Positions 10,255 through 21,170 of a stretch of 64,000 nt of DNA are shown here, piece by piece; position 1 is the first letter of the stretch, and every line of letters starts with the position of its first letter. The translations under genes were made by a program, and so were the position numbers. The notes under the pieces were generated by a model. It did not search any database. It was not told where the DNA came from and saw only the letters and a program-made list of their open reading frames with translations. Source of the stretch: Danio rerio (taxonomy: Eukaryota > Chordata > Actinopteri > Cypriniformes > Danionidae); contig NC_133178.1 in assembly GCF_049306965.1 (NCBI RefSeq), forward strand, positions 62,884,001 to 62,948,000, read 5' to 3'.

Positions 10255-10727
10255 TCCTCACTGCTCACATTCACTTCTGCTTTAGTTAACAGATGATCAG
10301 AGCTCAACTTCACAGATTAATAACACATCACAGAAATTTCCCTCCATCACTGAATATATATTAATGTAAAGTCTGTCATCATGAAATAATAAACAGAACA
10401 TCCAGTCTGATCGGTCCATATACTGAACAATAAGAGTCTGATCAGAAACTGTAGTTACTAATGTGAGATTGACACTAATGAAGCCATAAAATACCTTGTT
10501 AATAATAAAGGAAACTCTCCTCTGGAGTATATTAGTTATAAAAATGTAATTTGCACTTGAATATATCCATATCTCTTATTGTTTTATGCTGATTTTGTGC
10601 TGTTTGGAGTCTCTACAGTCTCTCTCAGCTGCTGAAGAACAACAAGCATGAATGAGATTGTGTTTAAAGCACTTGAACACACAGCAGATACCACTGATAT
10701 GAAGAGTAAAGCAGCAGCAGGAGTGTG

Positions 10728-10748
10728 TGTGTGTGTGTGTGTGTGTGT
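10728..10748. repeat. Short (GT)n upstream of J1
   Basis: About ten GT units. The corresponding run is 158 bases at J4, interrupted and short at J3, and deleted together with flanking sequence at J2. Confidence 0.85.
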
Positions 10749-10844
10749 AAAACATTTGTCCATGAATGAAGTGTGTAAAGCACACGGTGAGCTGAGCTTG
10801 AGTGAGTCTTTCACTTCTGTTTGTGTCTCTTCACAGACTGAGGA

Positions 10845-10883
10845 GGTTTTTGTACGGCTGAACATATCAAATCTTTCACTGTG
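10845..10883 (+). other. 23-RSS of J1
   Basis: Nonamer GGTTTTTGT 10845-10853, 23-base spacer, heptamer CACTGTG 10877-10883; both exact consensus and able to pair with the V 12-RSS under the 12/23 rule. Confidence 0.95.
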
Positions 10884-10917
10884 GTATTCGGACAAGGAAC
10901 TAAACTCATTGTGACGG
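10884..10917 (+). CDS. Ig light-chain J segment J1
   Basis: Thirty-four coding bases reading VFGQGTKLIVT plus the first base of a split codon, then a GTAAGT donor at 10918. The FGQG motif that ends CDR3 and starts FR4 is intact. Splicing in phase 1 joins G to AC of the C exon, making Asp. J1 to J4 encode the same peptide. The exon is too short to stand out as an open reading frame and was recognised from the RSS and FGQG. Confidence 0.95.
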
Positions 10918-10919
10918 GT

Positions 10920-11047
10920 AAGTCATCGCTCTACTGTATTACTCTTCATCTGCTTCATGTTTATTATATTGATCTGTGCTCTATAGTCAGTTTTATTAGT
11001 GGACTGTTAAGAAAGCATGTTGTAGATTTAGAGTTAAACACATTTCA
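10920..11047. repeat. 128-base direct repeat, first copy (J1 intron)
   Basis: AAGTCATCGCTCTACTGTAT to TTAAACACATTTCA, repeated at 12031-12158 with few differences, 1,111 bases apart. Paired copies also occur in the J3 intron (38216-38343 and 39231-39358) and the J4 intron (50428-50555 and 51515-51642). The J2 intron has only one. Confidence 0.9.
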
Positions 11048-11462
11048 TTAATGTAGTAGAAGAACTGTTGCTGCTAAAAGTAGAATAACCGTTACTCCAT
11101 TTTAAAAGTAATTTAATAAGTATTTACTAATGATAATTATTATTTAGATCTTACCCAATTTCTTTTGGTGTTATCGCTGTTACATTTACACACTATTTAC
11201 CCAAATATTTATGATATAATCTACCCAAAAGAAGTGAGTGCAAATTATTGCCTCAATCTTATTGAGTAGATTCTATAGGTTGTTTTTAAAGTGCATAAAA
11301 CCGCAGATTTTTTGTAAAATTCTGTGCAGAAATAGCTAAAAATGTCTGTAGATTCTGTCTGGCCCTATAATCACTCTACTGGGCTTTCATTCTGTTACTG
11401 TATTATATATAGTGAACTCGTTGTAGATATATTTATGTTTTTATCTCAGTTTTTATACTTGC

Positions 11463-11714
11463 TAACACTTTATTTATATGGTCCATTTGAGTATTAGTAG
11501 ATCTGCTTAATATCTGTTGATACGCTCCTTCAACAGACATTTAACTGACTGTAAGAAACTTTGTAAGTACATATCAGCTTACACTAACCATTACTCTTAA
11601 CCCCAGCCCTAACCCCGATCTAAAAGTCTTCTTATAATCTAATGAGAATCAGTTGGCATGCAGATGCAATCTAACTTAATTGCAACAAAAGGACCATCAA
11701 AATAAAGAGTGACC
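11463..11714. mobile_element. MITE in the J1-C1 intron
   Basis: Left end TAACACTTTATTTATATGGT, right end GGACCATCAAAATAAAGAGT and then GACC form imperfect terminal inverted repeats of about 20 bases. The inside contains TTCAACAGACATTTAACTGA and CTCTTAACCCCAGCCCTAAC, a non-autonomous DNA element type widespread in zebrafish. Copies lie in the J3 and J4 introns, none in the J2 intron. Confidence 0.65.
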
Positions 11715-11787
11715 GTTTACTTTGCCAGTCACAATTATTTTCCATCAACTGCCCTGAAATACACTGTTAAATGAGCTTTATTAGTCA

Positions 11788-11845
<58 letters not shown>

Positions 11846-12030
11846 TATTATTTTTAATTTAATATTCAGCTGTTAATATGTTGTGATTTAGGAAGCTTTA
11901 GAAATCATTTTGTATAAAAGTGTATTCAGTTAATCAACAATGTCTAGTATATTTGTAGTTAAAAGCCTTAAAAGTGTATTTGTACTTTAAATAGTTTTGT
12001 TGTAAACTAAAATCAAGCATGTGTGTGTTT

Positions 12031-12158
12031 AAGTCATCGCTCTACTGTATTACTCTTCATCTGCTTCATGTTTTATATATTGATCTGTGCTCTATAGTCA
12101 GTTTTATTAGTGGACTGTTAAGAAAGCATGTTGTAGATTTAGAGTTAAACACATTTCA
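12031..12158. repeat. 128-base direct repeat, second copy (J1 intron)
   Basis: Second member of the pair described at 10920-11047; followed by CAGTTCAGCATTTTTTGCTC. Confidence 0.9.
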
Positions 12159-12435
12159 GTTCAGCATTTTTTGCTCCTCAAGCGTCAAACCCTGAAATAT
12201 ACTTTCTCCTAAAGTTTAACTCTCAACTACAAGAGTTTTCTGTCTGGATGTGTTTTATATCAGTGATCACTCGACTGGGCTGGTCAAGTCATTGTAGATT
12301 ATATTTTATTTATTTCAATTTACTTTGTTAGTCATGTTTTTCCCCATTAGGTTACTTGGAAAAACCTTTAAAAGAATAAAAAAAATCACTGCAGATTTAA
12401 TCTTAAATTTACTGATTGTGTGTTAAATGAGCTTA

Positions 12436-12477
<42 letters not shown>

Positions 12478-12769
12478 TTCCTCATCATCATTATTAAACC
12501 ATTCTTATATTATGATTTTAAGAAAACTTTCAGAATTATTTTGAACGCAAGTTTATTTAATCAATCAATAAAATAATGTTTATTTGAACTTAAAAGAAGT
12601 AAATCTTTATGTTAAAACAAAAATCATAAATTTATTTAATTACTTGTTGGTTAAAATCTAATTTAAAAAAAGAGGCAAATACAGTATTAAAATGACAAAT
12701 ATTTGCTGTTTTTAAGCAATTAATAAATATTTCTTGAATGTCGTAAGAGTCCTCACAGCTACACCGTGT

Positions 12770-13200
12770 CTCAAAAAACTCCAAGCAAAATTAATTAAGT
12801 CAGAAATTCGTCAAAATACATCCCACTTACATTATATTTTTTAATTAGATCGCAATTTTCACCAATAAGTAATATAATCCACCTTTTGTCCAGTTTTTAA
12901 TCAGAAATTCATGAAGAAAACAAGAAGCACTGCAGCCTTTCAGTTCTCGTAAACCTTTGATCAAACTCTTATCTTCAACCCAAAACACTATTTTTTATGT
13001 GAGCCTAAAGGCTCGTAAACACCGGAACCCTTTTCGTTTGCGTTTATCGTCAGCATTTTACGAGATGTTTTGTCAGATTAAAGCCCAAGCGATTTTCACT
13101 GGCGTTAAGCAGAAGAGTCTGCAAAATATAAATATGCCGTTATTTCACCGTCATTGCTTCAGCATCAAGGAAAGTAAATAAAAGGATTATTATAATGCAC
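12770..13200. promoter_or_regulatory. Conserved J-C intron block, candidate enhancer region
   Basis: About 430 bases kept nearly unchanged 5' of C1, C2 (about 23830-24245), C3 (about 39910-40275) and C4 (about 52270-52675). The position matches where light-chain intronic enhancers sit in other vertebrates. An open stretch of 74 codons (12957-13181) is conserved, but recent block duplication explains that. No established factor site was identified with confidence, so the regulatory role is inference from position. Confidence 0.3.
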
Positions 13201-13534
13201 AGATTGTGCTGATATTCCTGTACAGAGTTTAGTCATTCTCACTCCTGTAGTACGATTAGCAGTCTTATTTTTGTATGATACAGTATATTAGTGTTGTTTT
13301 TTTAAAGGACATGGTGTTTAGTCATTTTGGATGTTGTGGGGACATTAATGAGGTTAACGGCTCAAAAATCACACAGAATAAAGTATTTTGAAAACTGTCT
13401 CCTGTAAGGGTTGTGTTTAGGGGATCAAATATACAATTTGCACAGTATAAAAATCATTACATTTATAGAAAGTCCCCGTAAAGATAGCTGTACAAGTGTG
13501 TGTGTGCTGATGCTGATGTTGGTGTGTGTTGTAG

Positions 13535-13860
13535 ACGCTGCTGCTGCTCCTCCTGTGCTCACCATCCTCCGTCCATCATCCAGAGAAGAGCTGAGCTCCA
13601 GTAAAGTCACTCTGCTGTGTCTGATCAATCACATGTCTGTGGCTTTCGCTGATGTGCGTTGGCTTGTGAACGGGAACTCGGTTACCGAAGGCGTCTTCAC
13701 CGGCTCTGCTGAACAGCAGCCTGATCACAAATTCAAGAGCAGCAGTTCTTTAACCATCCAGAGCTCCGAGTGGGACAAAGACAGAGAGCTGACATGTGAA
13801 GCCACTGTGGCCTCCAAAACCAGCAGAGCAAGCATCAGGAAATCTGAATGCAGCGACTGA
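13535..13860 (+). CDS. Ig light-chain constant exon C1
   Basis: C1-set Ig domain, the constant half of the light chain, pairing with the heavy-chain CH1 domain. The exon starts after GTGTGTTGTAG; its AC completes the split Asp codon from J. It encodes 108 residues including that Asp: DAAAAPPVLTILRPSS, fold Cys29 (TLLCLINHM), Trp43 (DVRWLVNG), Cys88 (ELTCEATV), and Cys106 in the KSECSD tail, which should form the bond to heavy chain. The IQSSEW form is shared with C3; C2 and C4 have IQRSEW. No N-glycosylation sequon. Best match by memory is teleost L2/sigma C; kappa-like is the alternative. Confidence 0.95.
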
Positions 13861-13947
13861 ACCTGGAGAAGCGGATGTGCTGTTCTACTGTTATCAGAGC
13901 TGATCATATCTCTTGCTGGAGTGGCTCATCAATATAGAGAGTGCTCA

Positions 13948-14016
13948 AATAAAGCCTCCTCATTTTCTGCTGATGATCTTTCGCCTTTAATGTTGATTTA
14001 CAACTGTTTTAATAAA
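13948..14016 (+). terminator. Polyadenylation signals of C1
   Basis: AATAAA at 13948-13953 and again at 14011-14016, 88 and 151 bases past the stop codon. Confidence 0.75.
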
Positions 14017-14060
14017 CTGCATCTTCAACAAACTTTGTCTTTGTGTTTATTGTCTTACCG

Positions 14061-14386
14061 TCTTTCGGATAGATGTTAAAGCGAGGTCCTGACTCTCTGT
14101 GGTTATTAAAAATCCCATGGCACTTCTAGTAAAGAGTAGGGGTCCCTGATATCCTGGCCAAAGTTCCTCAATCGATCATCATCCCCATCTATCGAATTGG
14201 TTCTATCACTGTCTGTCCACTCCACCAATAGCTGGTGTGTGGTGAGCGCACTGGCGCCGTTGTCCTGTGGCTGCCGTCGCATTATCCAAGTGAATGCTGC
14301 ACACTGGTGCTGGTGTGGAGATATGTACTTTTGGTGTTTGGCCATACACAACAAATGCGCTATATAAACACACATTACATTACATA
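14061..14386 (+). mobile_element. SINE/LINE-tail-like interspersed repeat after C1
   Basis: Contains TCTTTCGGAT, GAGGTCCTGACTCTCTGTGG, AATAGCTGGTGTGTGGTGAG, TGGCTGCCGTCGCATTATCC and ends GCGCTATATAAACACACATT with CATTA repeats, a frequent zebrafish interspersed repeat. It lies directly after the C exon 3' end in four blocks, so it was there before the blocks multiplied. Family name uncertain. Confidence 0.5.
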
Positions 14387-14591
14387 TTGTGCAGAGGAAT
14401 GAAGAGATTGAACCTTTAAACTGTATGAACTGCTGTCAAGATGAAGTCAAGACTGATTTTAATAATCAATGAGGGAATGAAGGATGAAAATCTGACGATG
14501 CAAACACTCAAATCGAGTCTTCAGACTGAAAATCAAAGAAAGCTCTGTTCATCTGAGGGTCAAACATCAAACTAAACTGCTGTCACTGCTA

Positions 14592-16085
14592 CACTGTAAA
14601 AAAAAAAAACTAGTTTTAAAGAAAATATCCCTACAGTTTTTTACAGTAATTCTTTTGTAATTTAAAATTATATGTAGAATTTAGTAAAATGACAAACAAT
14701 CTCTCTAAATTCACAGTTTGACTTTTATTTTAGGTACTTTATCATTAAAGACAAATTACTGACATTTTTGTTTTTTATACAGAGAAATTACAGTATTATT
14801 TATACAGTATTTCTTCTGTTATTTTAAATTATATAAAAAAATCTGTAAAAATTGCAAAAAAAAATCTGTAAATTAACGGCTTGACTGTTATATTATGTAC
14901 TATATACGTAATGACAAATTAAAACAATTTGTCTGTTTTATACAATAAATTTGCCGTATTATTTACACAGTGTTTTTCCTGTTTTTTAAGTACATTTAAA
15001 ATTACGTAAAATTAAAGTAATAAATTGTAATTACTTGCTCTGTAAAAAAAATAAATAAATAAAAAATTGTAAAAAAAAAGGTCAAATGACTGCTACAGTT
15101 ACGGCTGCCAAACAAAAAACATAAAATTATGGTAAAATTTCTTTGTTGAAATAAAGTGCAAAAAATAATAAATCTACAGATATTTTCATTCAAATGTTTA
15201 CAGAGAAACACTGTTATTTTACAGACTTTTCCTAGATTATTACGATCAAATCTGTTTAATAAAGTTACACACTAAGAGCGCTCACATGCACCTGTTCCAG
15301 ATTCTGCTGATTGCACACACACAGCCGGAGGATCGTTATGAACTGATTACATGCACTTTAAAAGCAGCAAAGACCAATTACTAAGTCTTGTTATACTGTT
15401 ACTGTGAACATTATTGTGTGTTTCTCTTCTTTTGCCTTACTTTGTTTGTTAATTGTTTACATTATTTGCTGCCGGGATTGACCATTTGCCTGTTATTTGA
15501 CCATGACTCTGGATTCCCTGCATAATGTTACATCTGTTTGCCCCTGTGTTGACTGTTGTTTGCCTGACCATCTCTGTGTAATAAACCTGCATTTGGATCT
15601 GCACACCTTTCTCCTCTTCATGTTACAGTTCCATTTCATTTAAACCTTAAACCTCATTCAGCTTAAACCTCTACATGTTTTACATAAACACTATTCAATA
15701 AAATGTAAGAACTGTAATTTTAAAGTTGTGAGAATTTTAATCAGTTTTATCTCGTTTGTTGTTTTTTCCTAAAGTTTTTTATCCAAAATAAAACTGTTAA
15801 ATTATGATCATGAGCATGTCTTGGCATTTTATTAAAAGTGTTTAATCGTAATGATTTAGGGAAAATTCTTTTTAATAACATTTTCTCTTGAACTTTTAGT
15901 GCAGTCACTTTATTGATGGTGTTTGATCATAATAATCTTGGAAAAGTCTGTATGATAACAGTGTTTCTCTGTAAAACTCTTAGTGTGTAACTTTATTGAA
16001 CAGATTTGATCGTAATAATTTAGGAAAAGTCTGTATAATAACAGTGTTTCTCTGTAAACATTTGAACATTTTTTTTCTTACAGTG
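14592..16085. mobile_element. TA-flanked long inverted-repeat DNA element, block 1
   Basis: Starts CACTGTAAAAAAA and ends TTTTTTCTTACAGTG, with TA on each side (14590-14591 and 16086-16087), as for Tc1/mariner-type MITEs. Inside, about 88 bases around 15190-15278 (ACAGAGAAACACTGTTATTT to ATAAAGTTACACACTAAGAG) recur inverted at about 15979-16067. A partly degraded third arm lies near 15900-15990. The arms enclose an LTR-like core. No transposase frame is seen. Copies close blocks 2, 3 and 4. Confidence 0.6.
15287..15627 (+). mobile_element. Possible LTR-type fossil fragment inside the inverted-repeat element
   Basis: About 340 bases beginning TG and ending CA, with AATAAACCTGCATTTGGATC near the 3' end followed by GTTACA, reminiscent of fish retroelement LTR ends. 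It has no internal region and no partner LTR. It is older than the block duplications, since copies lie at 26362-26702, 42383-42729 and 54760-55100. The family call is weak; it may simply be the element core. Confidence 0.3.
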
Positions 16086-16274
16086 TAGTGAAGATCATGA
16101 GTGAAGAGCACAGCGGAGATGAATGAGTCTGAATAAAGTTCTGATGGAAACTCTGGGGAGATGCTCCAGATGTGACGGCCATCATGTGGATCTGCTGTGA
16201 AGTTGATGCTGAAGTTTGTCTTCTAGCAGACGCAGTGAAGTGTGGAGATGTTCTTCATGGGGACGCGCAGGAAA

Positions 16275-16305
16275 CACCTGCTCTTCTAATCAGCTCCATG
16301 TAAAT
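16275..16305 (+). promoter_or_regulatory. E-box/octamer promoter module of V6
   Basis: CACCTG 16275-16280, 17-base gap, ATGTAAAT 16298-16305; a TATA-like TTATAG follows at 16450-16455, about 57 bases before the start codon. Confidence 0.6.
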
Positions 16306-16511
16306 CAGCAGCTCCTCTGAGCTCTTTTCATCTGTCAGACTTCATCTTCATCAGCTTCTCTCGATCTGTCGCCTGTCAATCATTCAGCGCTGCTTCCTGA
16401 TGATGCGCTGCTGATGCCTGATGATGTCACCGAGCGTCTCTTCAGTCTCTTATAGCTGCTCTCTGATCAGTCTCCTCTTCAGTCTGTTCACCTCACACAC
16501 ACACTCACAAC

Positions 16512-16622
16512 ATGCTGACGCTCTTCATCCTCCTCATCATCACTCTATCATGTGAGACGACACTAGACTGCAGATCCAGAGGCACATCAGACTGTCGAGT
16601 GTGAGAGTTGTGTGGCATTAAT

Positions 16623-16690
<68 letters not shown>

Positions 16691-17036
16691 TGTGTGTGTT
16701 TGTGTTCTGCAGGTGTCAGTGGAGTGACTGTAGTGACTCAGAGTCCAGTAATCACAGTCAGTAAAGGACAAACCGCTCAACTGGACTGTAATCTGGGGAC
16801 GGTGACTCATGTTGCTGGATGGTACAAACAGACTCCAGCAGGAGCTCCTCAGTATGTGACAGTGTTTTATCACAGCTGGAGTTCACCTCGCTATGGATCT
16901 GGTTTCTCTGCTCCTAAATTCACATCAACATCTTCATCTTATTCGGATTATAGTCTGATCATCAGTAATGTGGATGTGAGTGATTCTGCAGTGTATTACT
17001 GTCAGACATATGACAGCTCTGTTAGAGAGTATGTAT
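16512..17036 (+). CDS. Ig light-chain V segment V6 (family A)
   Basis: Leader exon 16512-16551 (MLTLFILLIITLS plus T) with a GTGAGA donor. The 161-base intron is largely (GT)n up to the TTCTGCAG acceptor. V exon 16713-17036: SGVTVVTQSPVITVSKGQ, LDC, CDR1 THVAG, WYKQTPAGAPQYV, CDR2 TVFYHSWSSPRYG, FR3 TSTSSSYSDYSLIISN, DSAVYYC, CDR3 QTYDSSVREYV. CDR3 starts QTY where other families have TW. The protein is the same as V14 and differs from V1 by one residue in the overlap. Start chosen because the hydrophobic leader begins at this ATG. Confidence 0.94.
16624..16700. repeat. (GT)n in V6 leader intron
   Basis: Long GT run with two GTTT interruptions, ending about 10 bases before the V-exon acceptor. 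Confidence 0.95.
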
Positions 17037-17064
17037 CACAGTGATTCACATCATGACAAAAACC
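17037..17064 (+). other. 12-RSS of V6
   Basis: Heptamer 17037-17043, nonamer 17056-17064; consensus. Confidence 0.95.
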
Positions 17065-17902
17065 TCCTCAATGCTCACATTCACTTCTGCTTTTCAGAGA
17101 ACAGATGAAAAACATGAAGCAGATTCAGTTTTACATTTAAACTAAAACATTGCTATAAGTTAATATAAATTGTTATGGAATATTATAAGCACAGCATTAT
17201 TGAATGCTTGATTGGCAGACAAATAGGAGACTCTGATATTATTCTTTCAGATCATTTTACCAATTTAACAATCTTTACAGCAAGTCTACTAAAGAAAAAT
17301 TAGTAGAAAAGTGTAATATTTGAGCAAGCCACAGGATGCAGCTTTGAAAATGATTAGAGTATTATGAAATAATGCATGTTGTGCACAGTAAACATGATCT
17401 ATACTCGGTAATAGAGCGATCCTAAAGGTGTATGTTTTAAAATGTGATGTTTAAAGGCATTATTATTTTCGTTCACACATGTTCACACACAAATATTAGA
17501 TATAATGTTATGCAGGGCTGGAGTGGGACTCCTTTTCAGCCCTGGAGTTTCAAGCCTTAGACCGGCCCAATTCAGTTCACGACTGACAATATTAAAGTAA
17601 CCTCATTTCCAATTCAGTACTTCACAGTGAAGGTTTATTTGAACAGTTACACAATGTAATGTTTAACAGTATCAGAATCTATTTTCTGTAAGAGTTACTG
17701 CTCATAAATATCCAAACCTTAAAATGAAGAAATATCAAATAAATACAAATATATATTAAGCTATATGTAAAAAATAAAAATTAAGATTAAATGTATTGAA
17801 TTTTCTATTGACACTATCACGTCCTTTTCAAGGAAGCTACTTTAGAACTTCAAATGTTTTTCATAAATATGAGAGCATTAAATGGTAGCTAAATCTCCAA
17901 CA

Positions 17903-18242
17903 GGGGCGAGGCAGAGGCACAGTGGGTAGCACATTCGCTTCACAGCTAGAAGGTCGCTGGGTCACTGGTTTGAACCTCGGCTCAGTTGGTGTTCTCCCTG
18001 CCCTCGCGTGGGTTTCCTCTGGGTGCTCCGGTTTCCCCCACAGTCCAAAGACATGTGGTACAGGTGAATTGGGTTGGCTAAATAGCGTATGAGTGTGTGT
18101 GTGTGGATGTTTCCCAGAGATGGGTTGCAGCTGGAAGGGCATCCGCTGCGTAAAAACTTGCTGGATAAGTTGGTGGTTCATTCTGCTGTGGCGACCCTGC
18201 ATTAATAAAGGGACTAAGCCGACAAGAAAATGAATGAATGAA
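17903..18242 (+). mobile_element. DANA-type SINE, copy in block 2
   Basis: Copy of the 1142-1481 element with the same 13-base duplication at 17890-17902 and 18243-18255. A few substitutions (for example GGCACAGTGGGTAGC for GGCGCAGTGGGAAGC). Confidence 0.85.
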
Positions 18243-18742
18243 TAAATCTCCAACACTATTCTTTAAAACATCACAATGTCCTTTTCTGCAATATCTGAAT
18301 ATATATTCTGTGCAAAATTGTTTAGATATCCAGTCTTTAAACACAAATAAAGAATAAAACAAGTATTGCACTGTTATCTGCCAGATATTTTTAACCACAG
18401 TATTACTTTCTAATAATGGCTTCATCTTTTTCCCCTTTTTAGCTTTCTGATCAAGTTAAGTCAGATTTATTAATTTAGTGAATCATCTGATTTCATTAAT
18501 TGTCTCAAGGCAGTTTTCATTAAGCAGGTATAATATTTAATAATATTAATATTAATAATTCGTATTCTTATATTCACTCAATGACTACCTGCCCATTCTA
18601 GTGTGTTGGGCTCATGACTGGTGTTTGGTAACGTTACGGGGCCTGGCTCTTTACTGTTAACAGCAAACTGGACAAGAGTCATCATTAACCTGCAGGCTGC
18701 ATTCTGCTCATGGGGCTGCGACAAAATAATTAAAAAGAGTGG

Positions 18743-18777
18743 AAAATAAATAAATAAATAAATAAATAAATAAATGA

Positions 18778-18824
<47 letters not shown>
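18743..18824. repeat. (AAAT)n/(GAAA)n microsatellite, block 2
   Basis: Same position as 1983-2074; AAAT part shorter, GAAA part about the same. Confidence 0.9.
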
Positions 18825-19057
18825 TACGACTGTTGACAGTGCAGTCAGCTATAGGGACACCAGCACTCATGGCCCCAGAAATACTCCCGGTCCTCTTGAT
18901 TTGCCAATCATGGCCCATACCTGAATTACCCCTAAAAAGTAATTTACGCAGTACAACCATCCAAAGCATCAATTAAATACCCAAAAAGAGTGCCCACATT
19001 TGTAATGCTGGTATTTTCTGGAAATTAGCTCAGACTTTTTTTTTTTTTTACTCAAAG

Positions 19058-19260
19058 TGTCTATGAGACTCTCTACAAGAGGCATCAGACACGTCCTGCT
19101 GGTTGATGTGCTGGGCAATGCTCAAATCGCCCATCTTAACTTTGAGAATGAACAGATAAAGGAAAAGTCTGGAGGGTCATTGACTTCTGCATCTTCAGGT
19201 CTGATGATGTAAATTCCAGTGACTGTATAAGCCACGTCTCTCTCCAACATCCTCAAAGTG
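19058..19260 (-). other. Antisense exon-like stretch, block 2 copy
   Basis: Near-identical copy of the 2300-2513 stretch, kept by block duplication; no independent evidence of function. Confidence 0.3.
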
Positions 19261-19893
19261 TCCTGCACAACACATACAGAGTAACACTGCTCAGTCATGA
19301 TATGAGCATCAACAAATGCAGGATTGGGAAATCTGACCTCAGCATTTCATCCAAAACTAGAAATAGCAAGAAGAAATAAATAATAACAATTAAATCTGAC
19401 TATAGGTTTTAAGATACAGTAAAGACAGCAACACTCTCTGGTGTCTGCAATACTAAGTTTACATTAACTATTCAGACTTCTGTACAGTGTTTGTTTTGAT
19501 TCATGCACCCATCCTCTAATGTTTTTTAGTTAAAAGGCTGATCTGGGATGGGCTTAAATGAGGTTAAATATTGATTAATTTGTCTCTAAAATGCATTAAA
19601 GAGACTATCAAAATAAAGTGATACCCACCTTTCTAAGCTCAGCACAGCTTCAGCGATAATACTGTTAGCAGAATAACACTGACTAGTGTTGATTTAACTC
19701 TAGACACTCGGCTGTAAACTCTGACAAAAAGCATATGAACATTAGATGAAGCAGTTGGTGTTTGCTGATGGAGTGATTGTGTGAAGTGTGGAGCTCCTCC
19801 CTCTGTCAGAGTTTCTCTTCTCTATATGAGCGTCTCCTTCTCTCTGATCGTCTTCATGTCTCTAAACTCAAACTGCTCCTCACAGGCCAGATC

Positions 19894-20358
19894 ATGCTGA
19901 TCATCTTCTACTGCTCTCTCCTCACTCTTCTGTCATGTAAGTCACACATTTCACTGCAGACATGCCGATCTCTCAGCAGAGACGACAGATTCATCACATT
20001 CATATTATTGATTATTATTTTACAGGTGTCAGATGTGCGAAAGTGCTCACTCAGAAACCCTCCATAATGACTGAAGACAAGGGCAGATCTGTGACTCTGG
20101 ACTGTAATATTGAAAAGGAGGAGAATTATTATGTCAGCTGGTATAAACAGACTCCAAACACAGCTCCTCAGTTTGTGTTGAGATATTATCATGCTCACAG
20201 CTCACCTGGTGCATATGGGGATGGTTTTACCTCCAGCCGCTTCACATCTAAAGCTCAATCAAGTATTGACTATAGTCTGATCATCAGTAATGTGGCTGTG
20301 AGTGATTCTGCAGTGTATTACTGTCAGACATGGGACAACACTGCTAAAGAGTATGTAT
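19894..20358 (+). CDS. Ig light-chain V segment V7 (family B)
   Basis: Leader exon 19894-19936, V exon 20026-20358, TATA-like CTATATGA 19822-19829. The deduced protein equals V2 throughout, including CDR1 NIEKEENYYVS, CDR2 YYHAHSSPGAYG and CDR3 QTWDNTAKEYV. The surrounding 17-21 kb sequence is also nearly the same as 304-4400. A duplicate this fresh adds gene dose but no new binding specificity. Open, with intact splice sites. Confidence 0.94.
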
Positions 20359-20386
20359 CACAGTGATTCACATCATGACAAAAACC
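20359..20386 (+). other. 12-RSS of V7
   Basis: Heptamer 20359-20365, nonamer 20378-20386; consensus. Confidence 0.95.
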
Positions 20387-20797
20387 TCCTCACTGCATTC
20401 ACTTCTGCTTTTGGCTAACAGATGATACTGTAAGAGCTCGACTTCACATTACAGTGAATGAAAAACAGATCATTTCATATCTTTAATATTGAGTCCTGTA
20501 ATTTCATTTATCTCCTAATTTGCCTTTATTTTTGTGCTGTTTGGATCTGGACAGTTTCTGACTCAGTTTATATAGCAGTGTCTGCAGATTGAAGCGACTC
20601 GCTCTTTATTGCAAAGACAAACGGTCAAATTGAATACAAACACTTAATAATGATTACAGGACTCTACACACATTGGTCATTCTCTGTGTCCTACACAATA
20701 CAGGTGTAACATCCTTTAAGGCTCCTATATCTGATCATGACTAGTGCAGTATATCAGTGACTCTCTAATGCTGTGTTGAACTGGATCTCACTGGTGA

Positions 20798-21170
20798 GTC
20801 TTAAAATGTCTTAAATTTCAAAAACTCAATTTTAGGCCTTAAAAAGTCTTAAATTGACTGAAATATTGTGTTGTAGGACTGAAACCAATTTAAACAGGTC
20901 TTAATTTTGTAATGTAAAGCTATTTAATTGGGCCAACACACATCCAATCACTAATAATCATCACAATAAGAGTTTATTTATTAACTGTTTTTACTAATAT
21001 GGTGTATTTATCTTCCTTACAATAACATTTGTTTTAAATGTTTTAACTGGGTCATTAGAAAAAATCCTTAGTGTTTAGCATTGTTCAAGTCTAAAATTTC
21101 ATTCATAATGGTTTTAAAAAGGTCTTAAAAGTCTTAAATGTGATGTGATGAAACCTGTAGAAACCCTGAA
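20798..21170. repeat. GTCTTAAA-rich repeat block, block 2 copy
   Basis: Corresponds to 4052-4428, with several substitutions and short indels; family not determined. Confidence 0.4.

Larger units (their letters stand above)
1..16085 (+). other. IgL block 1: V1-V2-V3-V4-V5-J1-C1
   Basis: First of five tandem V-J-C blocks. Gaps without genes: 304-3072 (A-to-B spacer) holds a DANA SINE, an AAAT/GAAA microsatellite and an antisense exon-like stretch. 3638-5202 (B-to-C spacer) holds a GTCTTAAA-rich repeat, then about 650 bases that recur upstream of most C-family V segments. 5830-7260 holds a 5' SINE piece. 7823-9625 contains 8235-9050, a segment absent from the other B-to-C spacers, with an AAG/ACG microsatellite and a small palindromic element. 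10255-10844 is the V5-J1 gap with a short GT run. 10918-13534 is the J1-C1 intron with a MITE and TTA repeats at about 11790-11845 and 12436-12477. 14387-14591 shows nothing recognisable. The inverted-repeat element closes the block. Confidence 0.85.

Noticed and set aside
11590-11630. CTTAACCCCAGCCCTAACCC, telomere-like
   Set aside because: Only a few irregular units inside a MITE repeated in three introns.
12957-13181. 74-codon open frame conserved before C1-C4
   Set aside because: Conservation follows from recent block duplication; no acceptor/donor pair, no recognised domain, and it lies within the J-C intron.
10884-13860. Lambda or T-cell-receptor identity for the locus
   Set aside because: V segments carry 12-RSS and J segments 23-RSS, opposite to lambda. 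C exons end in a short Cys tail without transmembrane or connecting-peptide sequence, against TCR.
16505-16873. Minus-strand frames rich in HTHTHT, and plus-strand VCVCVC, at V6, V14, J1, J3 and J4
   Set aside because: Translations of GT/CA microsatellites.
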